64,000 nt of DNA, from positions 2,108,001 through 2,172,000 of the forward strand of contig NZ_CP024314.1 of assembly GCF_002944315.1 (NCBI RefSeq), read 5' to 3'. The translations under genes were made by a program, and so were the position numbers. Positions 50,460 through 59,017 of the stretch are shown one piece after another. Every line of letters begins with the position of its first letter. The stretch's first letter is position 1. This DNA comes from Rhizobium sp. NXC24. GTDB taxonomy: Bacteria > Pseudomonadota > Alphaproteobacteria > Rhizobiales > Rhizobiaceae. Under the pieces are notes generated by a model that was given only the letters and a program-made list of their open reading frames with translations, had not been told where the DNA came from and made no database searches.

Positions 50460-51359
50460 TCAGGTGACCGCAAGCGTCTCGAATATCATCGAGCGGATCC
50501 ACCGATGGCGCGGATCGCTATGCGTTCGTTCATGCCAAACCGCGATCTTCGAGAATCCAGGAATGCTGACTGGCGACTCCTTCACCAAAATGCCCTCGAC
50601 GCCTTCAACAAGACGTCGAGGAACAACGGCGATCAGGTCAGTACTGCGTAAGATTTCGGCAAGGATAAGGAAGCTGGTTACGGAAAGCGCGACCCGCCGT
50701 CGGCGGCCAAGGGAGGCCAAAGCGTCGTCGGTGACGCCCCAGAAGCGCTCGCCGGAATAAGATACGAGCGCGTGGTCCAGTGCGCAAAACCGGTCGAGAT
50801 CGATCGGCCCACAAGCGTCTGGATGTCCCTCGCGCATGGCGCACACGTAGGTCTCGTCGAAGAGATGGCGCGCATGCAGGTCCGGCGGCGCAGTTTCCGG
50901 CGTCACGAGCGCCAGATCGAGATCGCCACGCTCGAACTGCATCTGTGCCCTATCGTGCTCCAAGGGCCGCACGGCCACGCGTACACCTGAGGAGACTGCC
51001 CTTAGCTTCGGCAGGAAAGGGAGGACAACAGCATGCAGCGCGTAGTCTGTCGCCGCGATAGACATTGTGAACTCCGCCGTAGCAGGATCGAATGTCGGCG
51101 GCTGAAGCAATGCTTCTACGTCGCCCAGGACTTGTTTAACCGGCCCAGCGAGTTCCATCGCTCTCAGCGTCGGCACAACCCCGCGCTGGGTTCGGACAAA
51201 GAGCGGATCATCGAAGCTCACTCGCATTCTCGTGAGCATACCGCTGACCGCAGGCTGAGTAAGGCCGAGCCGTTCGGCGGCGCGAGTAACACTGCGTTCG
51301 TCCAATAGGGCGTCAAGCGCCTTGAGGAGATTGAGGTCCAGGGATCTGATATCTCGCAT
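50460..51359 (-). CDS. LysR-family transcriptional regulator (NodD/SyrM-like branch)
   Basis: This 299-residue protein has the LysR helix-turn-helix (LDLNLLKALDALLDERSVTRA, LGLTQPAVSGMLTRMRVSF, VRTQRGVVPTLRA) and an effector-binding domain (FTMSIAATDYALHAV, ALVTPETAPPDLHA). The LDLNLL opening places it near the NodD/SyrM/LinR branch. I chose the Met of MRDIRSLDL; another ATG four codons upstream and a TTG beyond it are open. It diverges from the SRPBCC gene, its likely target, and converges with the GMC gene. Confidence 0.92.
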   Translation of the reverse strand: MRDIRSLDLNLLKALDALLDERSVTRAAERLGLTQPAVSGMLTRMRVSFDDPLFVRTQRGVVPTLRAMELAGPVKQVLGDVEALLQPPTFDPATAEFTMSIAATDYALHAVVLPFLPKLRAVSSGVRVAVRPLEHDRAQMQFERGDLDLALVTPETAPPDLHARHLFDETYVCAMREGHPDACGPIDLDRFCALDHALVSYSGERFWGVTDDALASLGRRRRVALSVTSFLILAEILRSTDLIAVVPRRLVEGVEGILVKESPVSIPGFSKIAVWHERTHSDPRHRWIRSMIFETLAVT

Positions 51360-51472
51360 TCTTATATCCATCATCATGAATGCCAATTTCCCTTATGTCT
51401 GCATATTTGGCATTACGGAGCAATACGAAACGAGCACGACCTCCAGCAGGCTGCAGTATGAGGAATTTCCGA

Positions 51473-51985
51473 ATGATGAATGCAATTCAATGGCCGGAAG
51501 GCTACCTTCCAGGCTTCACCGAAAACTTCTCCTCCAACGAGGTCATCGCCGCCGATCTTCAGGTTGCTGATGTCTGGCCACAGCTCAGTCAAGCCACGCT
51601 CTGGCCAAGCTACTATCCCAATTCCGCGAATGTCCGCTTCTACGACAGCAAAGGGCCGGAACTGGAAGAAGGCGTGCGCTTTTATTTTGAGACCTTTGGA
51701 TTTCCCGTCGAAGCTGAGGTCGTCGAATACGTGCCTCCAACGAAAGGAAAGCCGGGTCGTGTCGCCTGGCATGGCTGGGCTGGTGAAGGCGAGACCCGTC
51801 TTGACGTTCATCACGCATGGCTGATCGAGGAACTGCCGGGCGGGCGGGTTCGCGTTCTCACCCAGGAGACACAAAAGGGCAAGCCTGCCGAAGATCTGGC
51901 AAAGACCAAGCCCAACCCCATGATCAACGGCCACCAAGACTGGCTGGATGGTTTGATTGCTGCCGCTCGCACGGCCACGAGATAG
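51473..51985 (+). CDS. SRPBCC-fold (START/polyketide-cyclase-like) protein
   Basis: This 170-residue protein has a typical SRPBCC helix-grip layout: an N-terminal strand and helix (SNEVIAADLQVADVWPQLSQ), central strands (GVRFYFETFGFPVEAEVVEY, GRVAWHGWAGEGETRLDV, HHAWLIEEL, GRVRVLTQETQ) and a long C-terminal helix (NGHQDWLDGLIAAA). Proteins of this fold bind hydrophobic ligands; some act as cyclases or hydrolases. The ATG at 51473 follows AGGAA at the right distance. The divergent LysR gene probably controls it. The ligand is unknown. Confidence 0.82.
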   Translation: MMNAIQWPEGYLPGFTENFSSNEVIAADLQVADVWPQLSQATLWPSYYPNSANVRFYDSKGPELEEGVRFYFETFGFPVEAEVVEYVPPTKGKPGRVAWHGWAGEGETRLDVHHAWLIEELPGGRVRVLTQETQKGKPAEDLAKTKPNPMINGHQDWLDGLIAAARTATR

Positions 51986-52330
51986 TGGCAAGACGCGCCT
52001 ATAAGAAGCGAATGCCAAGATCCACCCCCCGCTCGATGGCGCGGATCGATTCATCGTCATCGCTGACGGCCGCCGAGCAACAGGCGGCCGACGTCGACGA
52101 TGCGCTCAAGACCAATCCAAAGTCGCAGCCGCTGACCCAGTAGCCCATCCCGATTTACGTCTTCTGTTACGTCCGCAACGTCCGCGTTTACCGTAACGTA
52201 CTTCCACGGGAACCTTATCGGGAGAAGTGTGGCGTGGTCGAATACGACATCCAGTTTCGGCAGCGCCAGACACTGCCCGACCAAAGGAGACCGTAATGTT
52301 GAACGACCACGACATGGCGAGGAGGACGTG
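51986..52330. promoter_or_regulatory. Upstream region of the sulfatase operon
   Basis: These 345 bases hold a run of TTACGT-like hexamers at 52155, 52167, 52176 (CAACGT) and 52194 (TAACGT). The last lies inside a 19-base motif repeated upstream of the FGE gene. They also hold a short leader frame. A 44-codon frame at 52012-52143 has no ribosome site and no resemblance, so I do not call it. Confidence 0.6.
52187..52205 (+). promoter_or_regulatory. Shared 19-base motif, copy 1 (upstream of the sulfatase)
   Basis: TTTACCGTAACGTACTTCC is identical to the sequence at 60368-60386 upstream of the FGE gene. It contains the small palindrome TTAC-C-GTAA, as expected for a regulator half-site pair or a specialised promoter element. 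It lies 125 bases before the sulfatase ATG and 90 before the leader frame. Confidence 0.7.
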
Positions 52331-52331
52331 A
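52296..52331 (+). CDS. Possible 11-residue leader peptide coupled to the sulfatase
   Basis: The frame MLNDHDMARRT has a strong ribosome site (AAAGGAGA at 52283-52290) and its TGA overlaps the sulfatase ATG by one base. Its two tandem AGG arginine codons are also the AGGAGG ribosome site of the sulfatase, so passage of a ribosome through the leader would directly affect sulfatase initiation. Translation is not proven. Confidence 0.45.
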   Translation: MLNDHDMARRT

Positions 52332-53965
52332 TGAACACGGCCTTCTCTCGACGCCTCCTCGGTGCCACCGCGGCTCTCGCTATAACGCTCGGCGCAATTT
52401 CGCTTGCGTCATTCCCGGTCCATGCACAGCAGGCTGCACCGTCTGCAACAACGCCGGCGACGGACAATGCCGGCTCGAAGCCCAACATTCTCGTCATCTT
52501 CGGCGACGATATCGGCCAGACGAACATCAGCGCCTATTCCTTTGGCGTCATGGGCTACCGGACGCCGAACATCGACCGCCTCGCCAAGGAAGGGACGATG
52601 TTTACGGACTACTACGCCGAAAACAGTTGCACGGCAGGGCGCTCGACCTTCATCACCGGTCAGGTCTGCCTGCGCACCGGCCTTTGCAAGGTTGGTATCC
52701 CGGGCGCAACGGTCGGCCTCCAGCCCCGCGATATCACGATCGCACAAGCCCTGAAGCCGCTCGGCTATGCAACGGGCCAGTTCGGCAAGAACCATCTCGG
52801 CGATCGGGACGAATTCCTACCGACCAACCACGGGTTCGACGAGTTCTATGGCAATCTTTACCATCTCAATGCCGAGGAGGAGCCGGAACGGCCCTACTAT
52901 CCGAAAGATGACCAGGAATTCGTCCGCACGAACTCTCCGCGCGGCGTTCTCAAGGCGTCATCGGACGGCAAGATCGAAGACACTGGCGCTTTGAACCGGA
53001 AACGCATGGAGACGGTCGATGACGAAACGACGGCCGCCGCCATCGATTTCATGCAAAGGAAGGCAAAGGAGGGTAAGCCCTTCTTCACCTGGATGAACAC
53101 GACCCGAATGCATGCTTTCACCCACGTCCGGCAATCCATGCAGGGCCAAAGCGGCATGCCCGGCAACGACTATGCCGACGGTATGATCGAGCACGACGGC
53201 GACGTCGGCAAACTGCTGAAAGCACTGGACGATCTCAACATCGCCGACAATACGATCGTGCTATACACGACCGACAACGGCCCGAACCAATGGTCATGGC
53301 CGGATGCCGCAACGACGCCGTTCCGAAGTGAAAAGGATACAAACTGGGAAGGCGCTTTCCGGGTACCCGCGATCATCCGTTGGCCCGGCCATGTAAAGGC
53401 GGGTGAAACATCCAATGAGATGGTATCCGGACTTGACTGGTTCCCGACGTTGCTCGCGGCTGCCGGCGACCCCGACATCAAGGACCGCCTTCTCAAGGGA
53501 ACGGCGATTAGCGGCAACCAGTTCAAGGTCCATCTCGACGGCTATAATCAGCTTCCATATCTGACAGGGCAACAGCCGAAATCGGCCCGTACCGAATTCT
53601 TCTACTTCGATGACGACGGCCAGCTTGTCGCCTATCGCTTCGGCGACTGGAAGCTCGTCTTCTGCGAACAGCGTCAGCCGGGCGGTTTTCAGGTTTGGGC
53701 CAATCCGTTCACATGCCTTCGCGCTCCGAAGACCTTCAATCTTCGAATGGACCCTTATGAGCGGGCGGATATCGTTTCCGACCAGTATTATGACTGGTAC
53801 GCAAAGAACGCCTATCTCGTGCAGTATGGCGTCTGGCGGGTGGCTCCATTCCTGCAAACTTTCCGCGAGTATCCGCCCAGCCAGCGGCCGGCCAGCTTCA
53901 GCGTGGACCAGATGATCGACGCACTGATGAAATCGCTGGAACAAAGTCCGGCGACAGCCAAGTAG
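52331..53965 (+). CDS. Exported type I sulfatase (arylsulfatase)
   Basis: This 544-residue protein has a twin-arginine-like leader (FSRRLLGATAALAITLGA, cut near VHAQQA) and the alkaline-phosphatase-type sulfatase fold. Metal ligands lie in LVIFGDDIGQTN. Cys100 in SCTAGRSTFITG is the residue converted to formylglycine in this C-x-x-x-R motif. Other active-site parts are GQFGKNHLGD, TRMHAF and YTTDNGPN. It should hydrolyse sulfate esters in the periplasm, releasing sulfate. Tat export would fit modification of Cys100 in the cytosol by the FGE encoded at 60436. Its substrate is unknown. AGGAGG precedes the ATG. Confidence 0.93.
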   Translation: MNTAFSRRLLGATAALAITLGAISLASFPVHAQQAAPSATTPATDNAGSKPNILVIFGDDIGQTNISAYSFGVMGYRTPNIDRLAKEGTMFTDYYAENSCTAGRSTFITGQVCLRTGLCKVGIPGATVGLQPRDITIAQALKPLGYATGQFGKNHLGDRDEFLPTNHGFDEFYGNLYHLNAEEEPERPYYPKDDQEFVRTNSPRGVLKASSDGKIEDTGALNRKRMETVDDETTAAAIDFMQRKAKEGKPFFTWMNTTRMHAFTHVRQSMQGQSGMPGNDYADGMIEHDGDVGKLLKALDDLNIADNTIVLYTTDNGPNQWSWPDAATTPFRSEKDTNWEGAFRVPAIIRWPGHVKAGETSNEMVSGLDWFPTLLAAAGDPDIKDRLLKGTAISGNQFKVHLDGYNQLPYLTGQQPKSARTEFFYFDDDGQLVAYRFGDWKLVFCEQRQPGGFQVWANPFTCLRAPKTFNLRMDPYERADIVSDQYYDWYAKNAYLVQYGVWRVAPFLQTFREYPPSQRPASFSVDQMIDALMKSLEQSPATAK

Positions 53966-54032
53966 TTCGGCGAACCCCATCGACGGGCGTGGCCTGAAGG
54001 CCTCGCCCGCTTCCAATATGGACGGGACGAGC

Positions 54033-55010
54033 ATGACCGCACGTGACGACATTATCGCGCTGAGCGCACGGATTGGCCGTTCGATCATCGGCCAGGAGGC
54101 GATGGTCGAGCGGCTTCTCCTTGGGCTGCTCGCCAATGGCCATCTTCTGGTCGAGGGCCTGCCGGGGTTGGCGAAGACGCGCGCCATCAAGAGCCTGGCG
54201 AGGAATCTCGACGCCGAGCTCTCGCGCATCCAGTTCACACCGGACCTGCTGCCGGCCGATATCACCGGCTCGGAGATCTATTTCAGCGAGGGCGGCAGGG
54301 GCGAGTTCAAGTTTCAGCAGGGACCGATTTTCGCCAGCCTGATCCTCGCCGACGAGATTAATCGCGCGCCCGCAAAGGTGCAGTCGGCCTTGCTGGAAGC
54401 GATGGAGGAGCGGCAGGTAACCGTCGGGGGCAAGAGCTATCCTCTGCCCGCGCTTTTCATGGTGATGGCGACGCAGAATCCGATCGAGCAGGAGGGTACC
54501 TATCCCCTCCCCGAAGCGCAGCTCGACCGCTTCCTGATGCATGTGGAGGTCGGCTATCCCAACGAAACATCCGAAGGAGCAATCATGCGGCTCAATCGCG
54601 ATGAGGAAAAAGAAGCACATGGAGAGGGCAAGGCCACGCCGCAGCAAAGGCTTGATCCGCAAGCAATATTCGAGGCACGCAAGGAGATAGGAGCGGTTGC
54701 CGTCTCCGATCCCATAGAGAAATACATCGTCGCTTTGGTCTTCGCCACGCGATACCCCGACAGATATGACAAGGACCTCGCCAAATTGCTGCAGGTCGGT
54801 GTCAGCCCGCGCGGCGTCATCGGTCTCGACAAAGTTTCCCGCTCCTATGCCTGGCTGAGGGGTCGCGACTATGTCATCCCCGACGACGTCAAGGCTGTTG
54901 TCAGCGACGTTTTCCGCCATCGCCTGATCCTCTCCTACGAGGCTCATGCCTCCAACACCGCGCCAGATCAGGTCATCGACCGCATCGTCGAACTCGTGGC
55001 GGTTTCATGA
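54033..55010 (+). CDS. MoxR-family AAA+ ATPase
   Basis: This 325-residue protein has Walker A GLPGLAKT (residues 42-49), Walker B LILADEINRAP, sensor-1 region MVMATQNPIEQEG and the C-terminal lid (GVSPRGVIGLDKVSRSYAWL). MoxR proteins are chaperone-like ATPases that work with VWA-domain partners, here encoded just downstream. I chose the ATG at 54033, with a GGACGGG stretch upstream; an ATG five codons earlier is equally open. It follows the sulfatase stop by 67 bases, so it is probably in the same operon. Confidence 0.94.
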   Translation: MTARDDIIALSARIGRSIIGQEAMVERLLLGLLANGHLLVEGLPGLAKTRAIKSLARNLDAELSRIQFTPDLLPADITGSEIYFSEGGRGEFKFQQGPIFASLILADEINRAPAKVQSALLEAMEERQVTVGGKSYPLPALFMVMATQNPIEQEGTYPLPEAQLDRFLMHVEVGYPNETSEGAIMRLNRDEEKEAHGEGKATPQQRLDPQAIFEARKEIGAVAVSDPIEKYIVALVFATRYPDRYDKDLAKLLQVGVSPRGVIGLDKVSRSYAWLRGRDYVIPDDVKAVVSDVFRHRLILSYEAHASNTAPDQVIDRIVELVAVS

Positions 55011-55019
55011 GGAACGGCC

Positions 55020-55970
55020 ATGGCTCGCAACGAAGGCAGCACAGGCGTCCATGTCAGCACCGAGCAGCTCGTCGCTCTCGAGCGCCAGGCTCGCGACCTG
55101 ACCTTCGTCCAAAAGGCGCGGAGCCATCGTCAACTTTCCGGCCGGATGCGCTCGTCGATGCGTGGCCGGGGCCTGAGTTTTGAGGAACTGCGCGACTATC
55201 TGCCGGGGGACGACATCCGCACAATCGACTGGCGGGTCACGGCACGCACCAGCAGGCCGGCAGTCCGCGTCTACACGGAAGAGAAGGAACGGCCAGCGCT
55301 GATCGTCGTCGACCAGCGCATCAACATGTTCTTCGGCAGCCGACGGTCGATGAAATCGGTGACCGCAGCGGAGGCGGCCATGCTCTGCGCCTGGCGGATT
55401 CTCGGCTCCGGCGACCGGGTCGGCGGCTTCGTGTTCAACGACAGCGAGATTGTCGAGCTCAGGCCGCACCGCAGCCGGGAAGCCGTCATGGGCCTTGCCG
55501 ACAGGATTGCCCGCCAGAATACAGGGTTGAGCGCTGCCTATGCCGGAACGCCCGGTCTCGCCGCGCTCGACGCCGTTGCTGCCCGCGTCGCGAACATCGC
55601 TCATCATGATCATCTCGTCGTCTTCATCAGCGACTTCGATGGTCATACGGCGGCGACACGCAACACGCTGCTGCGCCTCTCGGCACATAACGACGTGATC
55701 TGCCTCCTCGTTTACGATCCCTTCCTTCTGCAGTTGCCGCAATCGGGCAACATCGTGATCAGCGGGGGCAGTCTTCAGGCAGAACTGATGCTCAGACAAG
55801 GCGACGTCCGGCAAGCGATCGATCGCTTCGCACGTGAGCGCGGCCGGGAACTACGGTCCTGGCAACGAGAGCTTGGCCTTCCAATGCTGCCGATTTCAAC
55901 CGCGGAAGAAACCGCGCCGCAGCTCCGCCGCCTGCTGGAGCAATCCGCCTGGCGGCAACGGAGGCGATGA
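55020..55970 (+). CDS. DUF58 protein of the MoxR/VWA module
   Basis: This 316-residue protein has the DUF58 signature LRDYLPGDDIRTIDWRVTAR followed by VRVYTEEKERPALIVVDQRI, and a VWA-like remainder (DRVGGFVFNDSEIVEL, HDHLVVFISDFDG). DUF58 proteins usually follow moxR and form part of the membrane-associated complex. GAGGA precedes the ATG; the stop overlaps the next gene by 4 bases. Confidence 0.93.
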   Translation: MARNEGSTGVHVSTEQLVALERQARDLTFVQKARSHRQLSGRMRSSMRGRGLSFEELRDYLPGDDIRTIDWRVTARTSRPAVRVYTEEKERPALIVVDQRINMFFGSRRSMKSVTAAEAAMLCAWRILGSGDRVGGFVFNDSEIVELRPHRSREAVMGLADRIARQNTGLSAAYAGTPGLAALDAVAARVANIAHHDHLVVFISDFDGHTAATRNTLLRLSAHNDVICLLVYDPFLLQLPQSGNIVISGGSLQAELMLRQGDVRQAIDRFARERGRELRSWQRELGLPMLPISTAEETAPQLRRLLEQSAWRQRRR

Positions 55971-56488
55971 CCATGGGACCAGCCACTCCGACGACCGATC
56001 CGATGACCGAGATCGCCCTGCGATCCCTCAGGGACATCGCCGTGCCACCGCCGGTCTCGTGGATGCCGCAGACCTGGGGATGGGCCGTATTGGCGGCAAT
56101 TCTCCTTGTCGTTCTCTTGGTCGTCTTTCTGCGCTGGCTGAAGGCCTATCGCGCAAACGCCTATCGACGCGAGGCGCTCGCCCAACTCGCCGAGATTGAA
56201 GAGAAAATCCGCGATCCGGTCGCGCGAGGAGACGGGCTGCGCGAACTCGCCGCCCTTCTGAAGCGCGTCATGCTGGCCGGCTGGGGCCGGCCGGCCGTGG
56301 CAGAGATCGCCGGCGCGGCCTGGGTTCGCTTCCTGAGCGAACATGGCGACGAGAAAGCGAGTACCGCCCTGGAAAGACTGCTCGACGATCTTGAATACCA
56401 CGGCAATGCAGAGCCGCCGCCGGATGTCGTCGACCAAGCGGTCCCGGCCGCACGAAGCTGGATCGGACACCATCATGTATCAGCTTGA
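55967..56488 (+). CDS. DUF4381 single-pass membrane protein
   Basis: This 173-residue protein begins with a short proline-rich segment (LRDIAVPPPVSWMPQT). One membrane helix follows (WAVLAAILLVVLLVVFLRWL), then a cytosolic helical domain (YRREALAQLAEIEEKI, LAALLKRVMLAGWGRPAV). Length and layout are typical of DUF4381 in MoxR/Bat operons, where it is thought to be a structural partner. It overlaps both neighbours (4 and 14 bases), consistent with tight coupling. Confidence 0.9.
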   Translation: MTMGPATPTTDPMTEIALRSLRDIAVPPPVSWMPQTWGWAVLAAILLVVLLVVFLRWLKAYRANAYRREALAQLAEIEEKIRDPVARGDGLRELAALLKRVMLAGWGRPAVAEIAGAAWVRFLSEHGDEKASTALERLLDDLEYHGNAEPPPDVVDQAVPAARSWIGHHHVSA

Positions 56489-57464
56489 CCATCCATGGCT
56501 GCTGTTTCTTCTTCCCGTGCCGCTGTTCGTCTGGTGGCTTCTTCCAGCGCATCGGCAAACGTCGGAGGCCGTTCGCATCCCCTTCTTCGAGCAGGTTGCA
56601 GACGCCGCCGGCATCCGTCCGACGGAAGGTTCGGTCATCCCGCGCCGGACTTGGCTACAGTTGATCGTCGAGACGCTCGCTTGGTGCCTGATGCTGCTCG
56701 CCCTCGCGCGTCCGCAATTCGTCGAGCCGCCGATCGAGAAGGTCGAGCCGCAGCGAGACATCATGCTCGCACTCGACCTATCGCAGTCGATGGATACGAA
56801 GGATTTCCACGCCGCGGACGGAAGCACTGAGGCACGCGTCGATGCCGTTAAGAAGGTCGTCTCCGATTTCGTATCGAAGCGACCCGGCGACAGGATCGGC
56901 CTCGTCGCCTTCGGCGATGCGCCATATCCGCTGGTCCCCTTTACCATGGACCATGCCACCTTGCAGAAGATGATCGCCGAGATCGTGCCTGGCATCGCAG
57001 GTCCCCGCACGTCGCTCGGCGACGCAATAGGGCTGGCGATCAAGATGTTCGAAAAGACGACCGTTCCGGAGAAGGAATTGATACTGCTGACCGACGGCAA
57101 CGACACCGCCAGCAAGATGCCGCCTGCCAAGGCTGCCGGAATCGCCAAGACCAAGGGGATCGTTGTTCATACCGTCGGAATCGGTGATCCGGCGGCGACC
57201 GGCGAGGACAAGCTCGATACGGAAATGCTTCGAAAGATCGCCACAGGCACCGGTGGGCGCTACTTCTTTGGCGAAGATCAAACTGCGCTCGCCGCCATCT
57301 ACGACGTGCTCGATCGGATCACGCCGGTGAACCAGAAGACGCTCTCCTGGCAACCGCGCATAGAACTCTTCTATTGGCCTCTTGGTGCATCGATCGCGCT
57401 CATCGTGGTCTATTACGGACTGTGCGGCATCCGCAGCCTCCTGCATAGAGAGGTGGCGGCATGA
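56475..57464 (+). CDS. VWA-domain membrane protein (BatA-like)
   Basis: This 329-residue protein has two N-terminal membrane helices (PWLLFLLPVPLFVWWLLP and LIVETLAWCLMLLAL). A von Willebrand A domain with a complete metal-ion site follows (ALDLSQSMDTKDF, RTSLGDAIGLAI, ILLTDGND), then a C-terminal helix (YWPLGASIALIVVYYGLCG). This is the layout of BatA from the Bacteroides aerotolerance operon. The start at 56475 lies inside the previous gene; a longer upstream frame is in the wrong context. Confidence 0.93.
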   Translation: MYQLDHPWLLFLLPVPLFVWWLLPAHRQTSEAVRIPFFEQVADAAGIRPTEGSVIPRRTWLQLIVETLAWCLMLLALARPQFVEPPIEKVEPQRDIMLALDLSQSMDTKDFHAADGSTEARVDAVKKVVSDFVSKRPGDRIGLVAFGDAPYPLVPFTMDHATLQKMIAEIVPGIAGPRTSLGDAIGLAIKMFEKTTVPEKELILLTDGNDTASKMPPAKAAGIAKTKGIVVHTVGIGDPAATGEDKLDTEMLRKIATGTGGRYFFGEDQTALAAIYDVLDRITPVNQKTLSWQPRIELFYWPLGASIALIVVYYGLCGIRSLLHREVAA

Positions 57465-59017
57465 TAGAGGACTTCCATTTCCTGCGTCCATGGTGGCTGC
57501 TGGCGCTTGCGCTTCCGGTCGCGTTGCTCTGGCTGTCCTCCCGCTCCGGCGATGCCCGCAACCGATGGAAAGGGATCATCGCGCCGCACCTGCTCGACAG
57601 CCTCGTCGTCAGGGGAAGCGGCGGCTCCCGGTTCCGACCTTCCTGGCTCCTTGCCGCCGCGATGGCGGCGGCAGCGATCGCGACATCAGGACCAACCTGG
57701 GAGCGGGAGGTTCCACCGTTCGTCGAAAATACGGCGCCACTCGTCATCGCCGTCGATCTGTCGGTGACGATGAATGCGATCGACGTTACGCCTTCGCGGC
57801 TTGAGCGCACCAAGCTGAAAATCAGGGATGTCATCGCGGAGCGGCAAGGTGCGAGGACGGCTGTCGTCGCTTATGCGGGAACGGCGCATCTCGTCCTTCC
57901 TTTCACAGAGGACGCCTCTCTCACCGAAACCTACACGGATGCCCTGGCGACGCGCATCATGCCCGTCCCCGGCAAGGATTCGACCAGGCCGCTCCAGCTT
58001 GCCGAAGAGCTCCTCTCGAAGGAGGAGACGACCGGCACGATCCTGTTCATGACAGACGGTATCGAGGAGAGAGCATTTGAAGCTTTCAAGCGCGGAGCGG
58101 GCAGCAGCATTGTCGTACTCGGCGTCGGCACGGCAGCAGGCGGTCCCGTCAAGACACCGGACGGTGGCTTCGAGACGGATGCGGGCGGCGGACGCATCTT
58201 CGCCAAGCTCGATATCGAGGGTCTGAAGCGCCTGCATACGCAGACGGGCACGGAGGTCGCGACGATCACCGACGACGACACGGACGTGCGCTGGATAATG
58301 CAGCGCATCCGGACGAATTTCGAACAGAAGCAGGCTAAGGAAGGCGATCGCTGGCGCGATATGGGATGGTGGGCGGTCATCCCCCTCGTCATTCTCTACG
58401 CGGCGTCGTTCCGGCGCGGCTGGGTCGTACGCCTTGCCGGCATCGTTCTTGCTGCGAGAATGGTGATGCCCACCGAGGTCGATGCCGGCAGCCTTGCGGA
58501 CATGTGGTTGACATCAGACCAGCAGGGTCGGCTTGCCTACGAGCACAGCGATTATGCAGCGGCATCGGCGCATTTTCTCGATCCGATGTGGGAGGGCGCC
58601 GCGCTCTATCGCGCCGGCAAATACGCGGAAGCCGTCGACGCCTTCGCCGCCGTCGACACTGCGGAGAGCTGGTATGATCAGGGAAACGCGCTGCTTCACC
58701 TGGAAAGGTTCGACGAGGCGGTCGCTGCTTACAAGAGGGCGCTGGATGGGCGAAAGGGCTGGCCGGACGCGCAGGCGAATCTCGCAATCGCCGAAGCGCT
58801 GCTAAAGGCGAAACAGGAGAAGGAACAGGACGAGCAAGGGGAACCGAACGAGAAACCCGATCAGGTGCAATTCGACGACAAGGGCAAACAGGGCAAGCAA
58901 GGAAGGATCGACATCGCCGAACAAACGTCGGAGATGTGGATGAAGAATATCCAGGTGAGCCCGGCGGATCTCATGGCACGGAAGTTCTCCCTCGAAACGC
59001 GGGAGAAGACGCCATGA
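57461..59017 (+). CDS. VWA-TPR membrane protein (BatB-BatC fusion type)
   Basis: This 518-residue protein has N-terminal helices (WWLLALALPVALLWLS), a VWA domain whose metal site reads DLSVT rather than the canonical DxSxS, with FMTDGIEE later, and a membrane helix near 305-330. TPR repeats follow (residues ~355-450; AGKYAEAVDAFAAVDTAESW, LHLERFDEAVAAYKRALDG), then a highly charged tail (KQEKEQDEQGEPNEK). It combines BatB- and BatC-like parts in one chain. Four-base overlaps link it to both neighbours. Confidence 0.9.
   Translation: MIEDFHFLRPWWLLALALPVALLWLSSRSGDARNRWKGIIAPHLLDSLVVRGSGGSRFRPSWLLAAAMAAAAIATSGPTWEREVPPFVENTAPLVIAVDLSVTMNAIDVTPSRLERTKLKIRDVIAERQGARTAVVAYAGTAHLVLPFTEDASLTETYTDALATRIMPVPGKDSTRPLQLAEELLSKEETTGTILFMTDGIEERAFEAFKRGAGSSIVVLGVGTAAGGPVKTPDGGFETDAGGGRIFAKLDIEGLKRLHTQTGTEVATITDDDTDVRWIMQRIRTNFEQKQAKEGDRWRDMGWWAVIPLVILYAASFRRGWVVRLAGIVLAARMVMPTEVDAGSLADMWLTSDQQGRLAYEHSDYAAASAHFLDPMWEGAALYRAGKYAEAVDAFAAVDTAESWYDQGNALLHLERFDEAVAAYKRALDGRKGWPDAQANLAIAEALLKAKQEKEQDEQGEPNEKPDQVQFDDKGKQGKQGRIDIAEQTSEMWMKNIQVSPADLMARKFSLETREKTP

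Noticed and set aside
52012..52143. 44-codon frame after the SRPBCC gene
   Set aside because: No ribosome site and low-complexity Ser/Gln-rich composition; likely chance.
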